Shown: piece by piece, positions 1-7,536 of the stretch
How the letters are laid out: every line of letters starts with the position of its first letter
Numbering within the stretch: position 1 is the first letter of the stretch
Assembly (NCBI GenBank): GCA_029252195.1
Contig: JAQXBV010000021.1
Span: forward strand, 1-41,650
Origin: Yoonia sp.
GTDB lineage: Bacteria; Pseudomonadota; Alphaproteobacteria; Rhodobacterales; Rhodobacteraceae
DNA length: 41,650 nt
Direction of reading: 5' to 3'
Translations under genes and position numbers: made by a program
Notes under the pieces: model-generated
Databases searched by the model: none
What the model saw: the letters and a program-made list of their open reading frames with translations, nothing else
What the model was told of the DNA's origin: nothing

Positions 1-108
1 CTCGCATTCATGCGCGAAACCATCCCGCATGAATGGACGAAATTCCGCGAAAAGGTGTCAGACAACTTCCGCGTCATAACCCACGAGAACTTTCGGATTT
101 TGGAGTAG
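1..108 (+). CDS. 3' end of an unidentified CDS (partial)
   Basis: Frame 1 is open from the window edge to a TAG at 106-108 and encodes 35 residues ending in ENFRILE. The residue mix (aromatic and charged, HEWTKFREKV, NFRVITHENF) looks protein-like, and the stop is followed by a promoter-like sequence and the next gene, as expected for a gene end. I do not recognise the family. A 35-codon open stretch can also occur by chance, so this is a tentative call that the upstream sequence would settle. Confidence 0.4.
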   Translation, partial: LAFMRETIPHEWTKFREKVSDNFRVITHENFRILE

Positions 109-120
109 CAGCGGTATACT
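92..120 (+). promoter_or_regulatory. possible sigma-70 promoter for the Mrp/ApbC gene
   Basis: TTCGGA (92-97) is followed after 17 bases by TATACT (115-120), the latter five of six to the -10 consensus. It lies just downstream of the preceding stop codon and about 95 bases before the ATG at 215. The -35 match is weak, so this is inference only. Confidence 0.3.
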
Positions 121-214
121 TAATTATGCAAGAGGCTATGTCACCTTGCACAAAGGGTCAAAGATACGACATGGTGCGGGAAATAAAGGCAATTTGTGAA
201 CTGGAGTGCGGACG

Positions 215-1288
215 ATGGCTGTGACACGTGATGAAATTTTGGGCGCACTGTCCAGACTGGCCTTGCCTGATGGTGGTGATCTGGTGAGCCGCGACATGAT
301 CCGCGCTTTGGGAATTGATGGCGGCACGGTCCGATTCGTGATCGAGGCGCCAGATGCGGGGATGGCTGCAAAGATGGAGCCTCAGCGCGCGGCGGCTGAG
401 GCGGCGGTCAAGGGGCTTGCAGGGGTCAGCTCTGTGTCGGTTGTCTTGACGGCCCATGGGCCTGCTGCGCCCAAGCCTGCGGCCCCGAGCCTTAAAATCG
501 GCGGTCATCCGACACCGCAAGCAGGGCCGACGCGTCCTTCCGGTGTTGACCGCATTCTGGCGATTGGCTCTGGCAAGGGGGGCGTGGGCAAATCGACGGT
601 TTCGTCAAACCTTGCTGTGGCGTTGGCCCGTGAAGGCCGCCGTGTCGGTCTTTTGGATGCCGATATCTATGGCCCTAGCCAGCCGCGTATGATGGGGGTC
701 AGTAAACGGCCCGCCTCGCCTGATGGCAAAACGATCATCCCGCTGCATGCCCATGGCGTCACAATGATGTCGATCGGTCTGATGATGGATCCTGATAAGG
801 CGATTGTCTGGCGCGGCCCGATGCTCATGGGCGCGTTGCAGCAGATGCTGGGGCAGGTGGAATGGGGCGAGCTTGACGTGCTGATCGTCGATCTGCCCCC
901 AGGCACGGGCGATGTGCAGTTGACCCTGTGTCAAAAGACCGAGCTGACGGGGGCGATTGTTGTGTCGACCCCGCAGGATGTGGCGCTGTTGGATGCGCGC
1001 AAGGCGGTTGACATGTTCAATACGCTCAAAACCCCAGTGCTGGGAATGATTGAGAATATGTCGACCTTTGTCTGCCCCGAGTGTGGACATGAGGCCCATA
1101 TCTTCGGCCATGGTGGCGTGAAGGCCGATGCAGAGCGTTTGGGCATTCCGTTCCTTGGTGCTTTGCCGATAGATCTGGACACGCGGCTTGCGGGCGATGC
1201 AGGCACACCGATTGCGGCGGGTGACGGGCCGATGGCGGATGCTTACCGTGCGCTGGCGCGGCGGTTTATCGACGGCGGCATGGCCTAA
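215..1288 (+). CDS. apbC: Mrp/NBP35 family P-loop ATPase, Fe-S cluster carrier
   Basis: Predicted 357-residue cytosolic Fe-S cluster carrier of the Mrp/ApbC/NBP35 family, which delivers clusters to apo-proteins with ATP hydrolysis. An N-terminal MIP18/DUF59-like domain (about residues 4-80) and a Pro-rich linker precede the ParA-like ATPase. The deviant Walker [10 protein letters not shown] is at 120-128, [10 protein letters not shown] follows at 148-157, DLPPGTGD is near 226-233, and the cluster-binding CPEC is at 287-290. The frame also opens at a GTG at 206, but GGAG at 203-206 is well placed for the ATG at 215, so that start is preferred. The stop codon abuts the next gene's ATG. Family assignment is firm; the client proteins cannot be seen. 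Confidence 0.93.
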   Translation: MAVTRDEILGALSRLALPDGGDLVSRDMIRALGIDGGTVRFVIEAPDAGMAAKMEPQRAAAEAAVKGLAGVSSVSVVLTAHGPAAPKPAAPSLKIGGHPTPQAGPTRPSGVDRILAIGSGKGGVGKSTVSSNLAVALAREGRRVGLLDADIYGPSQPRMMGVSKRPASPDGKTIIPLHAHGVTMMSIGLMMDPDKAIVWRGPMLMGALQQMLGQVEWGELDVLIVDLPPGTGDVQLTLCQKTELTGAIVVSTPQDVALLDARKAVDMFNTLKTPVLGMIENMSTFVCPECGHEAHIFGHGGVKADAERLGIPFLGALPIDLDTRLAGDAGTPIAAGDGPMADAYRALARRFIDGGMA

Positions 1289-1780
1289 ATGGAGATCCGG
1301 CTGGCAAATGAGGCGGATGCGGATGGCATCTGGGCGCTTTTGCAGCCGGTTTTCCGAGACGGGACGACCTATGCGATTGATCCTGCGATCAGCCGCGAGG
1401 CGGCTCTCGCCTATTGGATGGACCTGCCTGCGGCGACTTACGTCGTGGAACAAGGCGGGGCCATCATCGGCACCTACTATATCAAGACGAACCAACAGGG
1501 CGGCGGGCGCCATGTGTGCAACTGCGGCTATATCGTGGGCGAGGCTGCACGCGGGCAGGGCCTCGCCGCGCAGATGTGCGTGGCGTCGCAAGATCAGGCG
1601 CGCGCGCTTGGCTACCGCGCGATGCAATTCAACTTTGTGCTGGCCAGCAATGTGGGGGCGGTGAGGCTCTGGCATAGGCTTGGCTATCAGACCGTCGGTC
1701 TGATCCCGCGCGCATTCGATCACCCCACGATGGGGCTAGTGGATGCGCATGTCATGTTTCTGTGGCTGGACGGGGTCTAA
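1289..1780 (+). CDS. GNAT family N-acetyltransferase
   Basis: This 163-residue protein is a single GNAT (Gcn5-related) acetyltransferase domain of typical length. The order fits the fold: an N-terminal RLANEADADGIWALLQ segment, a central beta strand GGAIIGTYYIKTN, the acetyl-CoA binding region VGEAARGQGLAAQMC (RGxGxA type), and the C-terminal FVLASNVGAVRLWHRLGYQTVG in which the N-x-x-A-x-x-L-(W/Y)-x-x-x-G-(F/Y) pattern is clear. The substrate is unknown. The ATG directly follows the stop of the Mrp gene, so the two are probably co-transcribed and translationally coupled. A functional link to Fe-S biology is not implied by this alone. Confidence 0.88.
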   Translation: MEIRLANEADADGIWALLQPVFRDGTTYAIDPAISREAALAYWMDLPAATYVVEQGGAIIGTYYIKTNQQGGGRHVCNCGYIVGEAARGQGLAAQMCVASQDQARALGYRAMQFNFVLASNVGAVRLWHRLGYQTVGLIPRAFDHPTMGLVDAHVMFLWLDGV

Positions 1781-2110
1781 GGCTAACACTTCTGGGATTT
1801 TATGGAATCTATGGGTCTGCTTGGGAATCACTGGGCTGATTCTGGCCGATTCCATGAGAATTGGATGGGTGCTAAGCTTGTAAAAGAAAATGTTCCTGTT
1901 ATGTCCGAGTTTGAGCTGCCCTGTGGATAACTTTTTCGGGATTTTATGGCACTTTTGTAAAACCCAAAATTTGCACCATATATTGTGGCTGATTTGGCAG
2001 GTTCTACTGGATTTTCCGTGGACTGCCTGTGGATAACACCAGATGTTGTCGGATAAGTCGGTGGAAAACACCATGTAGTTCCATAAATTCCCAAAAAGTT
2101 GTTGCCAGAC
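1781..2110. promoter_or_regulatory. AT-rich non-coding block with DnaA boxes and clustered GANTC sites
   Basis: There is no convincing gene here. The block is clearly more AT-rich than its surroundings. It holds two perfect TGTGGATAA 9-mers (the DnaA box TTATCCACA read on the reverse strand) at 1922-1930 and 2028-2036, in the same orientation and 106 bases apart. Four GANTC sites (the CcrM methylation target in alphaproteobacteria) start at 1805, 1825, 1838 and 1848, within 48 bases. A 12-base direct repeat, GGGATTTTATGG, occurs at 1794-1805 and 1938-1949. A promoter-like pair TTGTAA (1955-1960), 18 bases, TATATT (1979-1984) is also present. It may be a cell-cycle control region for the dcw operon; an origin is a less supported alternative. 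Confidence 0.5.
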
Positions 2111-2130
2111 CCAGTTTCGTGGGTCATGAA
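2102..2130 (+). promoter_or_regulatory. weak candidate promoter for the dcw leader
   Basis: TTGCCA (2102-2107) is four of six to the -35 consensus and lies 17 bases before CATGAA (2125-2130), a poor -10. It is listed because a start near 2137 would give a transcript of about 200 bases up to the terminator at 2304-2344, the size class of the dcw leader RNA known in R. sphaeroides. The TTGTAA/TATATT pair at 1955-1984 is an alternative. Confidence 0.22.
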
Positions 2131-2136
2131 GGATGC

Positions 2137-2344
2137 ACGGTAACGACGAGAACATGACAACAAGGGGCGACAAAGAACCCCACGGCAAAAGCAGGTTTCA
2201 TACAGGCCTTGTCATTACCGAACGAAGAGATCCGGCGCGTGAGCGAGCAGACATCCCCCCAGGTGGCGCGCGCAGCTGGACATACCCGGCAACGGGAAGA
2301 TGGCGGCGGATTGAGTAGTGGCAGCTAACTCAATCCGCCGTTTT
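2137..2344 (+). ncRNA. putative dcw leader RNA, UpsM-like (5' limit uncertain)
   Basis: In Rhodobacter sphaeroides the mraZ leader is terminated early to yield the abundant small RNA UpsM, which is processed by RNase E and linked to control of the division cluster. The same layout is seen here: about 200 bases of gene-free sequence run up to a strong intrinsic terminator immediately before mraZ. A small GCAA-tetraloop hairpin (CCCG/CGGG, 2285-2296) precedes the terminator. No primary-sequence comparison with UpsM was possible, and the 5' end is a guess from a weak promoter match. Homology of position is the argument. Confidence 0.42.
2304..2344 (+). terminator. strong intrinsic terminator / attenuator upstream of mraZ
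   Basis: A perfect 12-base inverted repeat, CGGCGGATTGAG (2304-2315) and CTCAATCCGCCG (2329-2340), encloses a 13-base loop and is followed at once by TTTT (2341-2344). It lies about 50 bases before the preferred mraZ start with no gene upstream to terminate except the GNAT gene over 500 bases away. It therefore most likely ends a leader RNA and attenuates the whole dcw operon. Confidence 0.82.
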
Positions 2345-2397
2345 CAGTTAAAATGCTCGGTTTTCGGGCAGGCAGGTTTAGAAGGGTTTACGGGGCT

Positions 2398-2895
2398 GTG
2401 GTTCTGAGTTTTACAGGCGAACACACCCAAAAGGTGGACGGTAAGGGGCGCATGTCGATCCCTGCCGATTTTCGTCGTGTACTCGAAGCCCAAGACCCGG
2501 AGTGGACCGAAGGTCTGAACCCGCGCATGTATTTGCTCTACGGTGAGCACCTGAAAAAAGAATTGCACGTTTATACGGTCGCAGAGTTCGGCAAGCTGGT
2601 TGATCAGATCAACGCGATGCCTAAGGGCTCTCCCGCAAAGAAGAAACTGTCCCACCTTTATATCGGTCAATCCATGAAGATGGAGATCGACAAGGATGGT
2701 CGCACGGTCATGCCAATCCGCCAGCGCGAAAAGCTGGGCCTGAAGGATGGTGAACTGTATTTCCGCGGCGTGGGTGACCACTTCGAGATTTGGAAAGCCG
2801 AGACATTTAACGAGACCGTCGCCGAAGACATGACGGCCTGGCTTGATGAGATGCCCGAAGACTTTGATCCGCTTTCGCTTTTGGGCGAAGGGTAG
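2398..2895 (+). CDS. mraZ: division/cell wall cluster transcriptional repressor MraZ
   Basis: MraZ is a DNA-binding protein built of two SpoVT-AbrB-like halves that represses its own dcw operon in characterised bacteria. The first half here begins SFTGEHTQKVDGKGRMSIPADFR and the second is around KMEIDKDGRTVMPIRQREKLGL, the expected duplicated DxxGRxxxP pattern. The frame is open from an ATG at 2353, but that codon sits eight bases after a terminator T-run and has no Shine-Dalgarno. The GTG at 2398 has GAAGGG 12-17 bases upstream and gives the usual family N-terminus (165 residues), so it is preferred. It is the first gene of the cluster; rsmH follows after nine bases. Confidence 0.9.
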   Translation: MVLSFTGEHTQKVDGKGRMSIPADFRRVLEAQDPEWTEGLNPRMYLLYGEHLKKELHVYTVAEFGKLVDQINAMPKGSPAKKKLSHLYIGQSMKMEIDKDGRTVMPIRQREKLGLKDGELYFRGVGDHFEIWKAETFNETVAEDMTAWLDEMPEDFDPLSLLGEG

Positions 2896-2904
2896 GAGGA
2901 CCTG

Positions 2905-3882
2905 ATGTCAGCTGCCACTGAAACATCCCCACACATCCCCGTTCTGATCCGCCCGCTCATTGCGGCGGTGTCTCCTGTCACGGGTGTGTGGCTGGACGGC
3001 ACGTTTGGCAATGGCGGCTATACGCGTGAATTGCTGGCCGCTGGTGCCGATAAGGTAATTGCGGTTGACCGCGACCCTGTTGTTTTCGAAATGGCGGCCG
3101 AATGGATTGGTCCGTTTGGTGATCGGATCGAGACCGTGCAGGGCGAATTTTCCAAGCTGGATCAATATGCAAGCGACCTTGACGGCGTTGTGCTTGATCT
3201 GGGGGTATCCTCTATGCAGTTGGATATCGCCGAGCGCGGTTTCTCGTTCATGCGCGACGGGCCGCTGGATATGCGCATGTCGCAATCGGGGCGGTCTGCT
3301 GCGGATATCTGCAATGAGGCCGACGAGGCGGAGATTGCGTCGATTATCTATCTTTACGGCGAAGAGCGCGCCTCGCGTCGCATTGCCAAGGCGATTGCGG
3401 CCAACCGCCCTTTGACCACGACCCTGCAATTGGCGTCGATTGTTGCGGGCTGCTTGCCGCGTGCCAAGCCGAACCAGAGCCACCCTGCAACCCGCACCTT
3501 CCAAGCGCTGCGTATTGCGGTGAACAATGAATACGGCGAATTGGCCGAAGGGTTGATGGCGGCAGAACGCGCCCTCAGGCCGGGTGGGCAACTGGCCGTT
3601 GTGACCTTCCATTCGGTCGAGGACCGCATGGTCAAACGCTTCCTTCAGGCCCGCTCTGGCGGCATGGCCAATGCCAACCGCTATGCGCCTGAGGTCGCGC
3701 AAGAGGTCGCGGCGTTTCGGGTTGAGAAGCGCAAGGCGATTGGTCCTGATGATCAGGAACTCAACGAGAATCCACGCTCGCGCTCTGCAAAGCTGCGCGT
3801 CGCGATCCGCACGGATGCCCCTGCGATGGCGATTGATCCCGCCAAATTGGGTATGCCGATGATGAATAAAGGGAGCAGATAG
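2905..3882 (+). CDS. rsmH: 16S rRNA (cytosine-1402-N4)-methyltransferase RsmH (MraW)
   Basis: RsmH transfers a methyl group from S-adenosylmethionine to N4 of C1402 in 16S rRNA. At 325 residues it is of normal length. The N-terminal [13 protein letters not shown] and the SAM-binding [13 protein letters not shown] (about residues 29-41) are typical, as are [10 protein letters not shown], the inserted helical domain with [18 protein letters not shown], and the C-terminal [19 protein letters not shown] lies seven bases before the ATG. It lies second in the dcw cluster; the next ATG (ftsL) directly follows its TAG. Confidence 0.97.
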   Translation: MSAATETSPHIPVLIRPLIAAVSPVTGVWLDGTFGNGGYTRELLAAGADKVIAVDRDPVVFEMAAEWIGPFGDRIETVQGEFSKLDQYASDLDGVVLDLGVSSMQLDIAERGFSFMRDGPLDMRMSQSGRSAADICNEADEAEIASIIYLYGEERASRRIAKAIAANRPLTTTLQLASIVAGCLPRAKPNQSHPATRTFQALRIAVNNEYGELAEGLMAAERALRPGGQLAVVTFHSVEDRMVKRFLQARSGGMANANRYAPEVAQEVAAFRVEKRKAIGPDDQELNENPRSRSAKLRVAIRTDAPAMAIDPAKLGMPMMNKGSR

Positions 3883-4242
3883 ATGCGCAGCATTCTTTTT
3901 GTTTTGGCGGGCCTGATGGTGATGGGCCTCGCGTTTTGGTCCTATCAGGAAAACTATAAAACCCGCGATGCGATTTCCGAGGTGCGCCAGCTTCACGCGC
4001 AAATTGGCCAGAACCACGAGCGTTTGGGCATGTTGCGGGCCGAATGGGCCTATTTGAACCGCCCCGACCGCCTGTCTGATCTGGCTGAATTGAATTTCGA
4101 GCGATTGGGCCTCTTGCCGTTGATGCCCGACGCTTTTGGACGGGTGGATCAGATCATTTATCCGATCCCTGATCTTTTACCGATTATTGTGCCCATCGAG
4201 GTGGGTAGCGATCCCGTGACCGAAGGGGAGGAAGCCCTATGA
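3883..4242 (+). CDS. ftsL: cell division protein FtsL
   Basis: FtsL is a small bitopic divisome protein that works in the FtsQLB complex activating septal murein synthesis by FtsW and FtsI. The 119-residue product has a short N-terminus, one membrane segment (about residues 3-20, ILFVLAGLMVMGLAFW), and then a charged helical stretch (RQLHAQIGQNHERLGMLRAEWAYL) of coiled-coil type. The family diverges strongly, so the call leans on position between rsmH and ftsI as well as on this architecture. The TGA overlaps the ftsI ATG by four bases (ATGA). Confidence 0.87.
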   Translation: MRSILFVLAGLMVMGLAFWSYQENYKTRDAISEVRQLHAQIGQNHERLGMLRAEWAYLNRPDRLSDLAELNFERLGLLPLMPDAFGRVDQIIYPIPDLLPIIVPIEVGSDPVTEGEEAL

Positions 4243-6023
4243 TCCGCACGCCGCTCCGCCCGCTCGCCCGCATTCTCAAAGCCCGCGAAAAGGGGGAAAA
4301 CCCCGACGCGATCGAGGCCGAAAACATCCGCTTGCGCCGCGAAGACCTGCGCGACAAATCCCGCCTGCGCGCCGAGGGCCGATTGATCGTGATGGGGGCG
4401 ATGTTTGCCTTGGCCTATGGGGCAATCGGCATTCGCATGGGCGCTTTGGCAGGGACAGCACCCGAAGAGCCGCAGTCCGCGTCTATCGGCAGCCCGATCA
4501 TCGGGCAGCGTGCCGATATCACCGACCGCAATGGACGGCTGTTGGCCACAAATCTCGATACCCATTCGCTGTATGCCCACCCCAAGGACATGGTCGATCC
4601 CGCCCGCTGTGCGCGTGAACTGGCGGCAATCTTTCCCGAGTTGAAAGAAGAACAGCTTTTGAAGGATTTCACAGGGTCGCGCAAATTTGTCTGGATTCGC
4701 AGGCAGTTGAGCCCCGAACAAATGCAGCAGGTCCACGATATCGGCAGCCCCGGTCTGGTGTTCGGGCCGCGCGAGATGCGGCTATATCCCAATGGCGCCA
4801 TCGCGGCGCATATCTTGGGCGGTGCCTCTTACGGGCGCGAAGGCGTGGCCAGCGCGGAAGTGATCGGCGTCGCGGGCATCGAGCGTAAATTTGACGACTA
4901 CTTGCGAGACCCTGCCAATGAAGGCGCGCCGCTCGAACTGTCGCTTGATCTGACCGTACAAGCCGCCGCAGAAGCGGTGCTCGCGGGCGGCATGTCGATC
5001 ATGAACGCCAAAGGTGCGGCCTCGGTTTTGATGGATGTGCATACGGGCGAGATTATCTCGATGGTCTCTTTGCCTGATTTCGACCCTAACAATCGCCCGC
5101 AAGTCCTGCTGACCGGTGATCAGTCCGACAGCCCGCTGTTTAATCGCGCGGTGCAGGGGGTCTACGAGCTTGGCTCGACCTTCAAGATTTTCGCGGTGTC
5201 TCAGGCGATGGAGCTTGGGCTGGTCAATCCCGATACGATGATCAACACCCGTGGCCCGTTGCAGTGGGGCAAGTTCCGGATTCGCGATTTCCATGATTAT
5301 GGTGCCGAATTGTCCACCACCGATGTGATCGTGGAATCCTCCAACATCGGCACGGCCCGCATTGCAATGCAGATCGGTGCCGAGCGCCAGCAGGATTTCT
5401 TGCGCAGTCTTGGTTTCATGGAGCCAACACCTGTAGAGTTGCAAGAGGCCCCCTCTGGTGCGCCCCTTTTGCCCAAAAGCTGGTCCGAATTGTCCACCAT
5501 GACCATCTCTTACGGTCACGGCTTGTCGTCTTCACCGCTGCATCTGGCGACCGCCTATTCGTCGCTTCTGAATGGCGGGACGCGGGTTTATCCGACACTC
5601 TTGAAGCGGGATCGTGTGCAAAGCGGCCCGCGCGTGGTGCGCGAGGATATCTCCCAGAGCGCGCGCGATATGCTGCGACAGGTCGTTGTGCGCGGCACCG
5701 CCTCTTTTGGTGAGGTCGAGGGCTATGAAGTGGGCGGCAAGACAGGCACCGCCGACAAGCCCAAAGAGAACGGCGGCGGCTATTATAAAGATAAGGTCAT
5801 TTCGACCTTTGCCTCTGTCTTTCCTGCCAATGATCCGCAATATGTGCTGGTTGTCACCTTTGACGAGCCTTCGGAGAATTCCGGTGACATGCCGCGCCGC
5901 ACAGCGGGCTGGACGGCTGTGCCTGTGGCCGCAGAGATCATCCGCCGCGTCGCGCCGCTTCTTGGATTGCGACCACAAGTGGACAGTCTGGAGCCGATCG
6001 GTGTAACACTCACCTCAAACTAA
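4239..6023 (+). CDS. ftsI: septal peptidoglycan transpeptidase FtsI (PBP3)
   Basis: This class B penicillin-binding protein cross-links septal peptidoglycan with FtsW. Of 594 residues, the first 47 are a charged cytoplasmic tail and about 48-68 form the membrane anchor. The pedestal domain begins IIGQRADITDRNGRLLATN (about 87-105). The transpeptidase motifs are all intact: SxxK as STFK at 313-316 (nucleophile Ser313), SxN as SSN at 367-369, and KTGT at 501-504. The start overlaps the ftsL stop (ATGA), pointing to translational coupling. murE follows within 13 bases. Confidence 0.97.
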   Translation: MIRTPLRPLARILKAREKGENPDAIEAENIRLRREDLRDKSRLRAEGRLIVMGAMFALAYGAIGIRMGALAGTAPEEPQSASIGSPIIGQRADITDRNGRLLATNLDTHSLYAHPKDMVDPARCARELAAIFPELKEEQLLKDFTGSRKFVWIRRQLSPEQMQQVHDIGSPGLVFGPREMRLYPNGAIAAHILGGASYGREGVASAEVIGVAGIERKFDDYLRDPANEGAPLELSLDLTVQAAAEAVLAGGMSIMNAKGAASVLMDVHTGEIISMVSLPDFDPNNRPQVLLTGDQSDSPLFNRAVQGVYELGSTFKIFAVSQAMELGLVNPDTMINTRGPLQWGKFRIRDFHDYGAELSTTDVIVESSNIGTARIAMQIGAERQQDFLRSLGFMEPTPVELQEAPSGAPLLPKSWSELSTMTISYGHGLSSSPLHLATAYSSLLNGGTRVYPTLLKRDRVQSGPRVVREDISQSARDMLRQVVVRGTASFGEVEGYEVGGKTGTADKPKENGGGYYKDKVISTFASVFPANDPQYVLVVTFDEPSENSGDMPRRTAGWTAVPVAAEIIRRVAPLLGLRPQVDSLEPIGVTLTSN

Positions 6024-6036
6024 TTGCGTGGGTGAC

Positions 6037-7536
6037 ATGGGCCAAAAGACCAAAACATTAACCGAGCTCGGCTTGACTGCAGCAGGGGGCCGCGAGGCCA
6101 GTATCACAGGGCTCACAGTCGATAGCCGCGCGGTGGCGCAAGGCATGCTCTTTGCGGCCCTTCCTGGCGTGAAGGTGCACGGCGCTGCCTTTATCGACAC
6201 AGCGCTTGCCCAAGGGGCTGCGGCGATTTTGACGGATGCCACAGGCGCCGCATTGGCCGCCGACTCGCTGGTCGCCACAAAAGCGGCGGTGATCGTCGCC
6301 CAAGATTCGCGTCAAACACTGGCCCAAACCGCAAGCCTGTGGTTTGGCGCACATCCGCGCACGGTTGTGGCGGTGACCGGCACCAACGGGAAAACCTCCG
6401 TGAGCACCTTCGCTCGCCAGATCTGGGAGGAGATGCAGATCGCAGGCGTCAACCTTGGCACCACTGGGGTCGAGGGCGCGTGGTCGCATCCGCTCAAGCA
6501 CACAACGCCCGAACCAATCACGTTGCACCGCGTCTTGGCCGAGGCCAGTGCCGAAGGCATCACCCATGTCGCGATGGAGGCCTCCTCGCACGGGCTTGAC
6601 CAGCGCCGTCTAGATGGCGTGCTTTTGACCGCTGCGGCTTTCACGAATTTCACCCAAGATCACTTGGATTATCACGAGACATTCGAGGCCTATTTTCAAG
6701 CGAAGATGGGCCTGTTTACCCGCGTTTTGCCCGATGACGGTGTGGCCGTGATCAATCTGGACGACCCGAAGGGCGAGCAAGTCGCCGCGATCTGTGCTGA
6801 TCGAGGTCAGGAGGTAATCGGTGTTGGCCGCCATCCAGATGCCCGATTACGCCTGACAGGGCAGCGGTTTGACGCAACAGGCCAAGATCTGCTGTTCACA
6901 TGGCAGGGCCGTGCGCATCAGGCGCGGCTTAACCTGATTGGCGGGTTTCAGGCCGATAACATCCTGCTGGCCGCCGGATTGGTGATTGCGGCGGGGGCGG
7001 ACCCGCAAGAGGTCTTCGAGACCTTGCCGCATCTGTCCACTGTGCGGGGCCGCATGGAACTGGCGGCACGGCGCGAAAACGGGGCGTCGGTCTTTGTCGA
7101 TTACGCCCATACGCCTGACGCGATTGCAACGGCGCTCAGGGCGATGCGTCCGCATGTGATGGGTCGCATTGTGGCGATTGTCGGCGCTGGTGGGGACCGT
7201 GATGTGGGCAAGCGGCCCTTGATGGGGGCTGCTGCGGCGCAATTTGCCGATGTGGTGATCGTGACCGACGATAACCCCCGGTCCGAGGATCCGGCGAGTA
7301 TCCGCGCGGCTGTTCTGGCGGGCGCGCTGAATGGCATTGGCACCCCAAGCGTGACCGAAGTGGGCGACCGCGCCGAAGCGATCTTGCGCGGCATTGATGC
7401 GCTGGGCGCGGGAGATGCGCTGTTGATTGCGGGCAAGGGCCACGAGAGCGGCCAGACCGTCGGCGATGTGACCTTGCCGTTTGATGATGTGGAACAGGCG
7501 AGCGTTGCCGTCGCTGCCTTGGAGGGCCGGATATGA
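6037..7536 (+). CDS. murE: UDP-MurNAc-tripeptide synthetase MurE (meso-DAP adding)
   Basis: MurE is a cytosolic ATP-dependent ligase adding the third amino acid to UDP-MurNAc-L-Ala-D-Glu. With the ATG at 6037 it is 499 residues; an upstream GTG at 6028 is possible and neither has a good Shine-Dalgarno. The ATP loop GTNGKT is at 115-120. The DNPR motif at 412-415 (DDNPRSEDP) is the known signature of meso-diaminopimelate selection, so the cell wall is of the DAP type. The GKGHE element lies near 466-470. The end overlaps the murF start by four bases (ATGA). Confidence 0.96.
   Translation: MGQKTKTLTELGLTAAGGREASITGLTVDSRAVAQGMLFAALPGVKVHGAAFIDTALAQGAAAILTDATGAALAADSLVATKAAVIVAQDSRQTLAQTASLWFGAHPRTVVAVTGTNGKTSVSTFARQIWEEMQIAGVNLGTTGVEGAWSHPLKHTTPEPITLHRVLAEASAEGITHVAMEASSHGLDQRRLDGVLLTAAAFTNFTQDHLDYHETFEAYFQAKMGLFTRVLPDDGVAVINLDDPKGEQVAAICADRGQEVIGVGRHPDARLRLTGQRFDATGQDLLFTWQGRAHQARLNLIGGFQADNILLAAGLVIAAGADPQEVFETLPHLSTVRGRMELAARRENGASVFVDYAHTPDAIATALRAMRPHVMGRIVAIVGAGGDRDVGKRPLMGAAAAQFADVVIVTDDNPRSEDPASIRAAVLAGALNGIGTPSVTEVGDRAEAILRGIDALGAGDALLIAGKGHESGQTVGDVTLPFDDVEQASVAVAALEGRI

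Noticed and set aside
33..224. Open frame of 63 codons before the Mrp gene
   Set aside because: It overlaps the candidate gene tail in another frame, has no ribosome site, and crosses the Mrp start; composition is not convincing.
605..1723. Reverse open frame of 372 codons opposite the Mrp and GNAT genes
   Set aside because: It is rich in His, Arg and Gln, the typical antisense shadow of GC-rich coding DNA; both forward genes have clear family motifs.
1781..2110. Chromosomal replication origin
   Set aside because: Only two perfect DnaA boxes, no dnaA, parAB or hemE nearby in the window, and no clear DNA-unwinding repeats; kept only as an alternative in a finding.
1736..2188. Reverse open frame of 150 codons in the gap before mraZ
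   Set aside because: No recognisable domain, odd composition and no ribosome site; the AT-rich block is better read as non-coding.
1781..2397. RNase P RNA (rnpB) or another structured housekeeping RNA
   Set aside because: I looked for the conserved RNase P core (GAGGAAAGTCCGGGC type) and tRNA or tmRNA features; none is present.
2908..4017. Reverse open frame of 369 codons opposite rsmH
   Set aside because: Antisense shadow; rsmH has full family motifs and a good Shine-Dalgarno.
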